Assembly: GCA_900215285.1 (NCBI GenBank)
Contig: OCMG01000001.1
Location: forward strand, 105,440-169,439
Length of the DNA: 64,000 nt
Direction of reading: 5' to 3'
Source: Ensifer adhaerens
GTDB taxonomy: Bacteria; Pseudomonadota; Alphaproteobacteria; Rhizobiales; Rhizobiaceae
Below the pieces are notes generated by a model. The model saw only the letters and a program-made list of their open reading frames with translations, did no database searches and was not told the DNA's origin. Position 1 is the first letter of the stretch; every line of letters begins with the position of its first letter. A program made the position numbers and the translations under genes. Shown here one piece after another: positions 7,541 to 16,267 of this stretch.

Positions 7541-10471
7541 TCACGTGCCCCCGTGGCAATGCTTGTACTTCTTACCGGATCCACACGGGCATCGCTCATT
7601 CCGACCGATCTTTGGCGAGGCGGCACGCGATGGCACAATCGATGCTTTACGCCTTCCCTTGTCCAACTGCCTTGCGATGTTGTCGAGCAGACCGGGTGGT
7701 GCAGTCCACTTGGGAGGCGCACCAAATCTGCGCAGGTTCGCTATCAGTTCGCGCTGGTTCTCGAGCTCCTGCTGTGCGAGCGGGGCCAGCCCCGATTTGT
7801 ACGGCTCAAGACGGCGCATTTCTGCCTCCGCGTCGGAATATAGCCCGCAATAGGCCAGCACGACGGCATATTGAGAGCGCACGGAGATGAGGTAGTCGGC
7901 CAGCTTCCATTGCTGAAGTTGCGGCAGGACTATCGACTCCATCATGTCACGAGCGCCATCGAAGTCGCGCTTTCGGATGAATTGATCGACAAGATCTTGT
8001 CCAACTCGGAACAGAGAATCCGGGGCGCGGGCAAGGTCATAGAATTTCAGCGCGTGAACGCGGGCCAGTGGCGAAAACTTGCCTTCTGCGTCGAGTGCCT
8101 TGGCAAGGACATCTAAAGAATCCGCGAGATGCTTGACGTCATCGACCTCAGCTTCTTCTTTCAGCATAGGCTTCAGGTCCGGGGCGTTGTTTCCCATAAC
8201 CATTTCGGGTGATAGCCCGATAACCTCATAATAATCCTTGATCAGCGGCTGGATACGTCTGATCGCGGCATCTGAGTCTCCAAGCGCCAGCTCGGCACAG
8301 GCAACATTGTAGGAAAAGACGCGCTGATGACCAGGTGGCAATGTTTTCACAAGAGGCGCCAGATCCGCGATAGCCTGTTGCGCGGCTCGCCTATTACCCT
8401 GGCCCGCCAGAAGGTTCATGCGCTTCATGCCAACGCGAAGCCGCTCCTCAGCACCAAGATCATATGCAGTGATCAGTGCGTCCATTTGATCGAGCCAGGA
8501 AGTGGCACGATCGGATCCGGCTTTCATGTCGGCGAAGGCCAGGGCGTCTAAGGCCTTTACTCTCTGGTCAGGTGGCACGTGCTCGTCTTGCGCACCGTGC
8601 TCGAGATAGGCTTCGACCTCCGGCCAGACGCCCATCTCATGAAACAGTTCTTCCGTTGCCATTTCGACGAGGATATCGAGACGGCCGACTTCACCCGTAA
8701 GCCGGAGGAATAACGAAAGCTTCGTCGGGCTCCAGCTTTCGATGAGGCTTTGCTGAACAACGCTTCTCAACGCTTCCTGGTGGGCTTTCACCGTCTCTGC
8801 ACCGAGAAGAGCGAGTCGTCCCTTGCCGACAACGCGGGCTGCGTCGTGCAGTTTGATCTTGTCGCCGGCGAAACTTTGGAGAAGGCCCAAGCTCAACAGC
8901 TTGCGAAACGACTGCAGAAGCACCGGCCTTTCCGGCCCACCTGCAGCAACGATGTAGGAACCAGCTTCCTCACGTGTCAGGGGTGCATCGCAGAGGCTTA
9001 GCAGATCAGCGACCTTGGCAATCGTCACCGGCAACCCTTCGAAGACGCGACCCAATACGAAGTCTTGAGCCATTTCGGTCGTGTGCGTTGCGCGGACCAA
9101 GTCACCGCACAAGCGTTTCACCGACCCCTGATAGTCAGTTTCTGCCACCGCGAGAGCATTTTGAACGAACAGTGGAAGGCCACCCGTCAGATCTATCAGT
9201 CTGTGGTAATCAGCAGCATCGCCCTTGCAGCCAGCGTCGTGTCCGGCGGCTGCTACGGTATCGGATGCCCATCCGCGAAGATCTTCCCGCTTGACGCCTA
9301 CAATAGCCTCGATTGCGGCGACCTCTCCTTCCGGACGGCCGAGCAACAGAAAGTTGATATTCCCACCCGCCTGGATCACGCCGACAAGGTCATCAGCGGC
9401 CAGTTTGTGAATATTGTCCAAGGCAACTGTAACGACGTCTCCGGCTTCGGTGATCCGACGCGAGAGGAGCTGCAAAATCTCCCGTCCAGAGGCGCCCGGC
9501 AGGAATATCTCCCCAAGCCGATATCGGTTGCCCGCTAATCGGCCTGCCACCTCGCGCGCGACAGCGTTCGACAAGGCGCCGCCGGGCGTGTCGCCAACAT
9601 CGAAATAGACCAAAGGACCTGCCGCATGCTGCGCTGCTTGCGCCAGCCATGACGTCTTGCCCGCCCCTGAATAGCCAACGATCAAACGGACCCGATCGCC
9701 TGTGAAGAGATCCGGCTCATCCTGTTGGACCCGATAAGGAACCGGAGGCACAGGCAGGTCTTGCAATTGAAGCACGAGTTGCTCAAAAAGTGCAGGAAGA
9801 TCCTTCGTCGTGAACACATGGTCGAGCGAAGCCTTTTCGCCAGTAGCTGCCAGCGTGACGACACCCGCCAGCTTCCACACGAGTGTTTCCGGTGCCAAGG
9901 TTGCAAAAGGCAGCACCTCCGCTAGACGGCAGTTTCCCTCAATTGCCTCCATGAGGGACGATTTTGGGGCTGGCAGGATCCTGTCGATAAGGTCCGCCTG
10001 CGGCCAATCAATAGTTACGTCGGCTGGCCAATCAGGTTTTGTCATTCGTTGCGATAGGGGTCCGTTCGGCCCAGCGTTGCTGACAATGACGAACCGCGCA
10101 GCGCCCTGTCGCTCCGATCGCTCATGCGATCCCCGAAGGTCCGCAAAACGTGACATCGTGCCCTCAATATCATCCCATGCGAGAGCATCTTTCCGATGTT
10201 TAACCTGGACATAGATACGGATGCCATTGAGTTGGATTTCGACATCTTCGTCGCTTTCGACAGCAATCTCCCGCGCCGCGATGGTCTCGGCCGACAACAG
10301 GCATTGAACCGCATAGAGGTGCTGGAACAGGTAGCCGCGATGCACGGCTTCGATTCGAAGCAGTTGCGCCGGGTCTAAAACATTAGTTCCTGAAGGGCTT
10401 AGCTTTTCCAATTCAGCAAATCCTTTTGTATCGCAGCGTTCATCCGCGGTCCCATTCTCTTTCCAGGTCAC
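7541..10471 (-). CDS. Nuclease-STAND-like NTPase with C-terminal SEC-C motif
   Basis: A 976-residue protein. Residues 25-120 contain [14 protein letters not shown] and [15 protein letters not shown], resembling DUF4297/Cap4-type PD-(D/E)xK nuclease domains (Q-x-K near residue 90). A P-loop [11 protein letters not shown] lies at about residue 267, and [12 protein letters not shown] is a candidate Walker B. The second half is helical and TPR-like. The last 22 residues ([17 protein letters not shown]) are a SEC-C zinc motif. This sensor-like build is typical of antiphage NTPases, but the SEC-C end is unusual for them. The start overlaps the stop of the NlpC/P60-like gene upstream (ATGA-type), so the two form one operon. 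Confidence 0.7.
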   Translation of the reverse strand: MTWKENGTADERCDTKGFAELEKLSPSGTNVLDPAQLLRIEAVHRGYLFQHLYAVQCLLSAETIAAREIAVESDEDVEIQLNGIRIYVQVKHRKDALAWDDIEGTMSRFADLRGSHERSERQGAARFVIVSNAGPNGPLSQRMTKPDWPADVTIDWPQADLIDRILPAPKSSLMEAIEGNCRLAEVLPFATLAPETLVWKLAGVVTLAATGEKASLDHVFTTKDLPALFEQLVLQLQDLPVPPVPYRVQQDEPDLFTGDRVRLIVGYSGAGKTSWLAQAAQHAAGPLVYFDVGDTPGGALSNAVAREVAGRLAGNRYRLGEIFLPGASGREILQLLSRRITEAGDVVTVALDNIHKLAADDLVGVIQAGGNINFLLLGRPEGEVAAIEAIVGVKREDLRGWASDTVAAAGHDAGCKGDAADYHRLIDLTGGLPLFVQNALAVAETDYQGSVKRLCGDLVRATHTTEMAQDFVLGRVFEGLPVTIAKVADLLSLCDAPLTREEAGSYIVAAGGPERPVLLQSFRKLLSLGLLQSFAGDKIKLHDAARVVGKGRLALLGAETVKAHQEALRSVVQQSLIESWSPTKLSLFLRLTGEVGRLDILVEMATEELFHEMGVWPEVEAYLEHGAQDEHVPPDQRVKALDALAFADMKAGSDRATSWLDQMDALITAYDLGAEERLRVGMKRMNLLAGQGNRRAAQQAIADLAPLVKTLPPGHQRVFSYNVACAELALGDSDAAIRRIQPLIKDYYEVIGLSPEMVMGNNAPDLKPMLKEEAEVDDVKHLADSLDVLAKALDAEGKFSPLARVHALKFYDLARAPDSLFRVGQDLVDQFIRKRDFDGARDMMESIVLPQLQQWKLADYLISVRSQYAVVLAYCGLYSDAEAEMRRLEPYKSGLAPLAQQELENQRELIANLRRFGAPPKWTAPPGLLDNIARQLDKGRRKASIVPSRAASPKIGRNERCPCGSGKKYKHCHGGT

Positions 10472-11736
10472 GGCAGAAACGGCATCAGGACATTGCCCAT
10501 GCCGCGCCGTATCTCTATGCAGTCACAACACAGACGCAGGGAAGGTACGCCGGGCATCGTCTGAGCGCCGTTCGCAAGGCGGTAGGACATGGCTGGCCGG
10601 TCGCCGCACGACGAGCAGACTTCTGGACTGTCTTCCGCAGTGACAACCATGCGCGACAATACAGCGAGCTTGGGCTCGACGCGATCGACGATCGAATACC
10701 AATAGGCGCTGTGCGGCTCGATCTGCTCCAAGTGCTTCTTCAGATCGTCAGGATAGTGCTTCAACAGCCACGCACACGCGACCTCCCTGCGGATCTGATC
10801 GTTAAGCACAAGAGTTTCGTACAGGTCCACCAACATGCGGAAGGATTGACCGCCGTGCTGGTTCTCCAGCATCTGCAACTGGATGAGGTTGATGGAAAAC
10901 CGCACGCCTCCGCTGTAAGCCTCGCTCACTGTACCTATGCAGTATTCACGTATGTCGGCCATCTGCTCGGGCGCGGACATTGCTGCGATTAGGCTCTGGT
11001 CGTAGCGCCAAGGGTGAGCCGCTATTTCACCGCGCCACAGATCAAGGTAACCGCTCTCGCGCAGAACCTTTGCAATTTCCGGATCGGACTCAGGGTGCGT
11101 CACGAGTAAAGCATGGAGTTCGTTTAGGCTCTCCAAGTCCGGAACGAACGTACGAGCGACATCAAGAATGGCTTTATGGGCCAGATGTGTATCTCGGATC
11201 GGGTTACGATTAGTTTCGAGCCAAAGCCATTCTTCCTCGGGCACGGCTTCGGTCTCTATAGGGATTTCCACCAGCAGGTGACTACGTCGTAAATCCTCCG
11301 GCGAGCAATAGTCTGCGTCGGGGACGAGATCGATGCCCGCGTTTCTGTAGACGCGGGCCACTAGACGAGAGCAATATTGGCGCTTCGATCTCGGCTTTCG
11401 GACAGCAGCGACCGACCGCATGGCCTCCGGCACAGAATACCGAGCACCGATCTCGGCCCGCGCAAAATCGATTACATTTGAAAGAACCTCGCGGGGGAGA
11501 GCTTCCTTCAGGCGGAAATGGAAAACCTGCTCGTCATCCTCGAACAACTCCCGCTGCAGGTTGCGCGCCTGGACCCCGTCCGCAGTGGAATCGATAAACG
11601 AACCATGCTGCACGCAGATCATCGCGTGAGAAACGATGCCCCCCGTGCTGAAGCGGATCGATTTGCTTATCTTTCCCGGTCGAGCCGTGAAGAGAATATC
11701 TCCAGGCTGAACACTGTTGATGCTGATGCGTTTCAT
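10468..11736 (-). CDS. Permuted NlpC/P60-like (YiiX/YycO-type) protein with zinc-finger tail
   Basis: A 422-residue protein. The N-terminus matches the permuted papain-like fold: [20 protein letters not shown], then VSHAMICV (His37), and [13 protein letters not shown] (Cys122). These His and Cys residues are the expected catalytic pair. The rest is helical and ends with a CSSCGD...CCDC cysteine cluster likely to bind zinc. It is the first gene of an operon with the 976-residue nuclease-NTPase, overlapping it by 4 bases. Such hydrolases cut amide or ester bonds in peptides, lipids or ubiquitin-like tags; the substrate here is unknown. A defence role is inferred only from the partner and neighbourhood. 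Confidence 0.65.
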   Translation of the reverse strand: MKRISINSVQPGDILFTARPGKISKSIRFSTGGIVSHAMICVQHGSFIDSTADGVQARNLQRELFEDDEQVFHFRLKEALPREVLSNVIDFARAEIGARYSVPEAMRSVAAVRKPRSKRQYCSRLVARVYRNAGIDLVPDADYCSPEDLRRSHLLVEIPIETEAVPEEEWLWLETNRNPIRDTHLAHKAILDVARTFVPDLESLNELHALLVTHPESDPEIAKVLRESGYLDLWRGEIAAHPWRYDQSLIAAMSAPEQMADIREYCIGTVSEAYSGGVRFSINLIQLQMLENQHGGQSFRMLVDLYETLVLNDQIRREVACAWLLKHYPDDLKKHLEQIEPHSAYWYSIVDRVEPKLAVLSRMVVTAEDSPEVCSSCGDRPAMSYRLANGAQTMPGVPSLRLCCDCIEIRRGMGNVLMPFLP

Positions 11737-11771
11737 TCCCCTCCTCCAAAGCCGGCCTGTATCTATTGCTG

Positions 11772-12299
11772 CTAGTGCGGCCAGGACAATTGATCTCGCG
11801 GCAATCGATTGTCTGGATCGTGAACATGCACTTCATCATCTGCGATGAGATTGGCAGGAAAAATCACAAGATTAGTTCCGCCAGCGTGCCGTAGTGACGG
11901 AAAGAACAGCCCCCGAAGGCCAGCCGAAATGACCTTGTCCGCGAGCTTCCAAGACGGTGGAACCTTTTTGTCAATGCGAGCAATTTTCCGCCATGCGCAG
12001 TCCCATTGAGCCCAGGCAACATCCCAATGAAGCGGATCGAAACCTTCCGACAGATCGGCCACTTCGCTCAGCGTGATCCTGTACGCTGCAAGCGTAGCCG
12101 GCGGCGCGATGCTCGCAGCCTGTCGATATTCGTCCAGCGCGCTTTGGGGGGCCACGGATAGATAGAGAGCCTCGACGCCGGGTCGATTAAAGTGACCGCC
12201 ATCAACAGCGGCTCCGGCGCCGCTGGTGGGAAGAAACGCCCATTTCGGGGTCAGGTAGCGGTGAAAGACTGCATCCGGGCCAACGCGGATGATCTTCAC
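11772..12299 (-). CDS. RES-domain toxin (NAD+-depleting)
   Basis: A 175-residue protein with RES family landmarks: FHRYLTPKWAF, GAAVDGGHFNRPGVEALYLS and AAYRITLSEVADL. RES toxins degrade NAD+, and the arginine and glutamate-type active-site residues of the family lie in these blocks. The ATG at 12299 overlaps the stop of the DUF2384/Xre antitoxin gene, the standard order for RES-Xre modules. The length is normal for the family and the frame is intact, so it is probably functional. Confidence 0.87.
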   Translation of the reverse strand: MKIIRVGPDAVFHRYLTPKWAFLPTSGAGAAVDGGHFNRPGVEALYLSVAPQSALDEYRQAASIAPPATLAAYRITLSEVADLSEGFDPLHWDVAWAQWDCAWRKIARIDKKVPPSWKLADKVISAGLRGLFFPSLRHAGGTNLVIFPANLIADDEVHVHDPDNRLPRDQLSWPH

Positions 12300-12685
12300 C
12301 CGCGCGCTCCATTCTCCAGGTCCCGAATATACGCAAGAACAGCCTCTATCTCACCATCGGCTACAAGCTCGGCAGCCGTGCGGTGGCCATAATCGGCAAT
12401 CGGTTCATTACGATACCAGTAGATTGCCTTCGCAAGATCGCCAGTCAGCTCGATGGCCGCAGAGATCGCCTTGATCATTTCCCGCATCCTGCCCTGCAGG
12501 CGTTCGGAGGAGGGATTGCGCAGGGTGTTGCGATGAACACCGGTCAATTCTGCAAGGTTCGCGACATTAACACCGAGCGCCTTCGACAGGCGAGACGGAG
12601 AAATGTAAGGTGTCCGCGGTTCCTGAAGGCTATCAACAAAGCCAGAAACAACTGCGTAGGAATGTGCTGTCTGAGCCTGTGCCAT
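12296..12685 (-). CDS. Xre/MbcA/ParS-type antitoxin of the RES module
   Basis: A 129-residue protein when started at ATG 12685; a GTG 27 bases upstream would fall inside the operator palindrome and is less likely. Residues 25-65 hold a helix-turn-helix (SRLSKALGVNVANLAELTGVHRNTL). The C-terminal half fits the DUF2384/MbcA-ParS-Xre toxin-binding domain (AIYWYRNEPIADYGHRTAAELVADGEIEAV). It sits directly upstream of and overlaps the RES toxin. It should repress its own promoter through the palindrome at 12708-12722. Confidence 0.87.
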   Translation of the reverse strand: MAQAQTAHSYAVVSGFVDSLQEPRTPYISPSRLSKALGVNVANLAELTGVHRNTLRNPSSERLQGRMREMIKAISAAIELTGDLAKAIYWYRNEPIADYGHRTAAELVADGEIEAVLAYIRDLENGARG

Positions 12686-12707
12686 ATCTAATCTCCGCTC
12701 AATATTA

Positions 12708-12722
12708 TGCACAATATGTGCA
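12708..12722 (-). promoter_or_regulatory. Operator palindrome of the RES-Xre module
   Basis: Perfect inverted repeat TGCACA-N3-TGTGCA located 23-37 bp upstream of the antitoxin ATG. A second partial GCACAT follows a few bases further upstream. Position and symmetry fit autoregulation by the Xre antitoxin. Confidence 0.55.
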
Positions 12723-12930
12723 CATTCTGGCGCACATCAAGCAAGGCCCTTGATAAATCACGCCTCACGCGTCCTCGAACGGCGCCTTCAACGTTCACAA
12801 CACTGCCATTTGGGCGCCCGCAGCGATTCACACTCAGCTAGGGCGGGTGGTCGTCGTCCGTAAATCACCAGGCTCATGTCCTCCCGAGGCTCTGTTATAA
12901 GTTGCTCTCAGGTGAACCGAGGGGATTCGC

Positions 12931-14514
12931 GTGGACGACATGACAGATTTCGATCCGGACGACGATCACCGTCATTGGTCGGAGGTGCTGGTCTTTCCGC
13001 ATCCCGCCAGGCTCGACGACATCGCCATGGATTACTATTTCCGCAGCTACGACGGCAAATGGAGCGAGCAAACGAAGCGGGCGATGAAGGAACTCGGTGC
13101 CAAAGGCCTCGAGTTAAACTCCAACTGGGCGTTAGAAAGTCAGATTTGGTCCTGCAGAGGATGCGGGCGTCACAAGCGAGAAATTTTCCGGAAGTCATCG
13201 AACGGAATTCTTCTCGCCAAGCTCGAACTGCACCACGACCATTTGTGGGATGAAGGCCTCCGCAGGGCCGAGAAGCTACTCGGACCGGACTGGAGAGAGA
13301 ATCTGATGGACGGTGCGACGATCGTTCTCGACACGATCCGTACCCTTGTCGTCCGCTTTGACGAGGCCCTCGTCTGCTCGGAATGCAACGCAGCTGACGG
13401 CAAGGCGAAGACGGCGGTGGGCACCAATCCGAATTTCAGCTTCGCGGCTGCGGAGATCGCAACCTTCGTCAAGGCGACGCCTCACCAGGACCACGAGATC
13501 GATATCGGAGCCGCGAAGGCGGCCTGGGAGGCGGAGCGGCCGAATTTCGAACGACGTCTTGCCATCCTCAACATGTTGCTCGGCGACCTCGCCGCCGGGC
13601 ATCTACAGCGTCGAATCGAGGGGAGGCTGCGTATCGACCGACGAATGTTTCAGCGCGTCGGACAGACCGAGATACTCTACGATGCTTTCAGCAGGTCTGC
13701 AAAGGGCACTATCAACGCTGGACTCTTACAGTCGATGCGCAGCGACTTCCTTGCTCGCTCGGTGCAGAAAGACTTTGTCAGGAGGGAACGCCAGAAGACG
13801 GCCGTACGGCATCCGACCGACGAGGAATACCAAAACTATGTCCCCGAGAAAGTCGCAGGGAAATGGAAGGAGACCGGCGACGACTGGGCGTGTCCCTGTT
13901 GTGCGCGCGGGAAAAGGTCTCTGATCAGGTTAAGTTCGAAGAAGAAGTGGACGGGGAATATCCGCGCCGTCGCCCAGTACGAAATCCTTCTCGACAAGGA
14001 CGAGATAGCGCTGCGGGAAAGATTATTTCCCCGCTTTCCGAACGACCTTCACCTTCAGCCGATGCACTGGCTCGACGTCTGCTCCGACTGCGCCGACATC
14101 GGAACCCAGCTCAGTCAGTCGCGACGCGATTTGGCCGACATCTATCTCACGATCGAGCAGATGAGGGCGAGCCTTCGCGAAGTCGCCGACAACATGGCGC
14201 ACGTGATTGACTTCGATCTGGCTGCCGAAATGTCAGGCTCGAACTGGCGGTACCGTCACGCTAGGGAGGCCGTGTCAGCGTTCGCCGCTCTCCGAAACAC
14301 TTTCCGGACGCAGATGGAACACGCCGCCGATCCTGAGTATCTTAGGATGAACCCCTACCTTCGCCAGGACACCTTCTTGAGGCTCGACCGCATCCTAGAA
14401 TGGGACCACCGGATCGACGACCCCCAGCAGCGTAAAGATATCATGACAATGTTCAAAAACGGCGACTACGGCCTTTTGCTGACCTGGCGGGAACCACACA
14501 GTGAGAACTTTTAA
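12931..14514 (+). CDS. HNH-type endonuclease-like zinc protein
   Basis: A 527-residue protein starting at GTG 12931, which has a GAGGGG ribosome-binding site at the right distance; ATG 12940 is the alternative. Residues 70-155 read CRGCG, then LELHHDHLWD, then VCSECNAADGK, the Cys-pair/HH/Cys-pair layout of HNH nucleases. A second Cys set (CPCC near 315 and CSDC near 385) suggests another zinc site. It stands alone on the plus strand between two minus-strand defence operons. Single-gene HNH proteins of this kind occur in defence islands, but no known named system was recognised. Confidence 0.6.
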   Translation: MDDMTDFDPDDDHRHWSEVLVFPHPARLDDIAMDYYFRSYDGKWSEQTKRAMKELGAKGLELNSNWALESQIWSCRGCGRHKREIFRKSSNGILLAKLELHHDHLWDEGLRRAEKLLGPDWRENLMDGATIVLDTIRTLVVRFDEALVCSECNAADGKAKTAVGTNPNFSFAAAEIATFVKATPHQDHEIDIGAAKAAWEAERPNFERRLAILNMLLGDLAAGHLQRRIEGRLRIDRRMFQRVGQTEILYDAFSRSAKGTINAGLLQSMRSDFLARSVQKDFVRRERQKTAVRHPTDEEYQNYVPEKVAGKWKETGDDWACPCCARGKRSLIRLSSKKKWTGNIRAVAQYEILLDKDEIALRERLFPRFPNDLHLQPMHWLDVCSDCADIGTQLSQSRRDLADIYLTIEQMRASLREVADNMAHVIDFDLAAEMSGSNWRYRHAREAVSAFAALRNTFRTQMEHAADPEYLRMNPYLRQDTFLRLDRILEWDHRIDDPQQRKDIMTMFKNGDYGLLLTWREPHSENF

Positions 14515-14983
14515 TACGCTTGTGCCAGAGTGGCCAATCTCAAACTGGAGAAGCGATTACGGATTTCACCGCGCTCGTGGAAGAGCACGGCACGCTTGGG
14601 CTTATACGCGGCTCCGTCCTCGTTGCGTCCGGCCAGGCAAGCCGCCCATAGGACTGAAGATGCTGCGATCGGGTTCAAGCTTCCCGGATGTCTGCAGATC
14701 ATCGGCATAACCAGTGAAGTACGCAACAATATCCTGGCCAGGGCCGACCAAGTGGTCGCCGAACTCTGCCGCAACGAGCACGATGCTGGCCGCATGGAGG
14801 ATTACTCCAGGATGTGTGAGTTCCCGTTTATCGAGCTGCTACACGAGTTCGTCTCTTGAATTCAAATATTGCGTTCGGGCAGGTACGTCCAAGCGCAGAG
14901 CTGGCGCCAGGCCGGAGACTTAGCGTATCCGACGACGAGCGGGTGCCGCGCCAGATGCGTGAAGGCGGCCGTCGCTCACAGAT
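14515..14983. pseudogene. Probable decayed or frameshifted gene fragment
   Basis: About 470 bp without an intact gene. One frame (14556-14650) gives TDFTALVEEHGTLGLIRGSV and then stops. Another frame (about 14680-14859) reads AELCRNEHDAGRMEDYSRM and ends at 14859. The two pieces would join if one base near 14640-14680 were added or lost. No family was recognised, and the region may simply be noncoding. Confidence 0.3.
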
Positions 14984-16216
14984 TTAGGCCACAGTGAAAC
15001 GCCGGAGTTTCTGGCGAAGCATTGGCAAAGTCATTGGCTCATCAAATCGAATCTCGACAAGTTGGACCGAATTTTGCTCGCAGAGACTTCTCTTCAATGC
15101 ATCGCGTTCCATGTTCCGTTTCAGCGCCATTTCTCCTCCGAATGCAGCAATGGCTCTGTAGTGCTGCTCACCATGGTGTTCCAGAGCAAGGCCGATGGCG
15201 GGCAGATACACGTCTAATCGTTGGCGCCCCAGCCACGGGGGCGACGCCTCCCTTAGGATAACTTGGTCGGGAAATAGCTTTTTCAGCAGACTGTACATTT
15301 CCGCCTCCCTCACCCATCGGCTAAGACCAAGAGTGTGCTGGACTTCGGAACGCGCAGTGGGCTTGTCCATTCCAGGCATCAACATCAGCTGATCGATATA
15401 CGGCGCGATAAACTCCCCAATATCATCACCGTAGAGTTTAGCAGCAGCCTCCGGTCCCGAGCGACGGGCGATACACAGGTGGCATATTTCGTCGATGTAG
15501 GTCGCATCCGACAACAATCGAACAACCTGATGGGTCCATGCGCCTGAATGAGACGCAATACGCATAGCCTCTGATATCATTTTGCCATGGGCCGGGCGTG
15601 CGCATGAACAGAAACAACGCTCCCCGGTAATCAAATGGTCAAATGCAACAAACTCAAAGCCCTCGATCCCGAACTCATAGCCTTGCGTACGCGGCCCAGG
15701 TCGAGGGTTCGCGACCAGCGGCTGCTCAAGGGGAATCGCCTCCATCATTTTCTTGGTTTCAAGAAACATGCTGGGCGGAATCGTCACGTGGTTCAGACGC
15801 AGGATGTGGTTTGTTTGCGTTTTTAGCTGCTTCGACCAAAGTCGATGTGACATCAGCCCCGCAGGGCCATAATTTATGGGACTGAGTTGCAAACCCTGCG
15901 TGTCAATCTCAACGGCGTCAACCATGGTCTCTTTGGTTGTGGAAAAGGCCAGCTCGACATACCAGGTTTCGTATCCGATGTCCGCAAGCCGCGCCAAGGA
16001 TGCACAGCGCTCCTTGAAATACATCGCGTGAAGCTTTACCGAGGGAATCTTGCGGAGCGCAAAAGCTGCTTTCTGCTGAAGATTTTCGACGAGAATTTGT
16101 GTCAGCAGTTGTTCGACGGCATCTACCGGCCTCACGCCCACGGTAGCGACCTTGAGAGCCAGCGCTTCGGCAAATTCCCTTTCGGAAAAACCGAAGGAAA
16201 GCCGGCCACTCCTCAC
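14984..16216 (-). CDS. Predicted PD-(D/E)xK/Vsr-like nuclease with zinc finger
   Basis: A 410-residue protein. The C-terminal 100 residues read REAEMYSLLKKLFPDQVI, RQRLDVYLPAIGLALEHHG and GEQHYR. The Asp (about 334) followed by Glu (about 344) and then HY is the pattern of very-short-patch/DUF559-like nucleases. A Cys cluster (CFCSCA...CHLC, about 203-245) likely binds zinc. It lies 51 bp downstream of the subtilase gene on the same strand, so it is probably the third gene of the IetAS-like operon. Confidence 0.6.
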   Translation of the reverse strand: MRSGRLSFGFSEREFAEALALKVATVGVRPVDAVEQLLTQILVENLQQKAAFALRKIPSVKLHAMYFKERCASLARLADIGYETWYVELAFSTTKETMVDAVEIDTQGLQLSPINYGPAGLMSHRLWSKQLKTQTNHILRLNHVTIPPSMFLETKKMMEAIPLEQPLVANPRPGPRTQGYEFGIEGFEFVAFDHLITGERCFCSCARPAHGKMISEAMRIASHSGAWTHQVVRLLSDATYIDEICHLCIARRSGPEAAAKLYGDDIGEFIAPYIDQLMLMPGMDKPTARSEVQHTLGLSRWVREAEMYSLLKKLFPDQVILREASPPWLGRQRLDVYLPAIGLALEHHGEQHYRAIAAFGGEMALKRNMERDALKRSLCEQNSVQLVEIRFDEPMTLPMLRQKLRRFTVA

Positions 16217-16267
16217 GAAACTGCCTCGATTGCAGGGGTAATTGCAGATTCGGAAGACGTCGACCTA

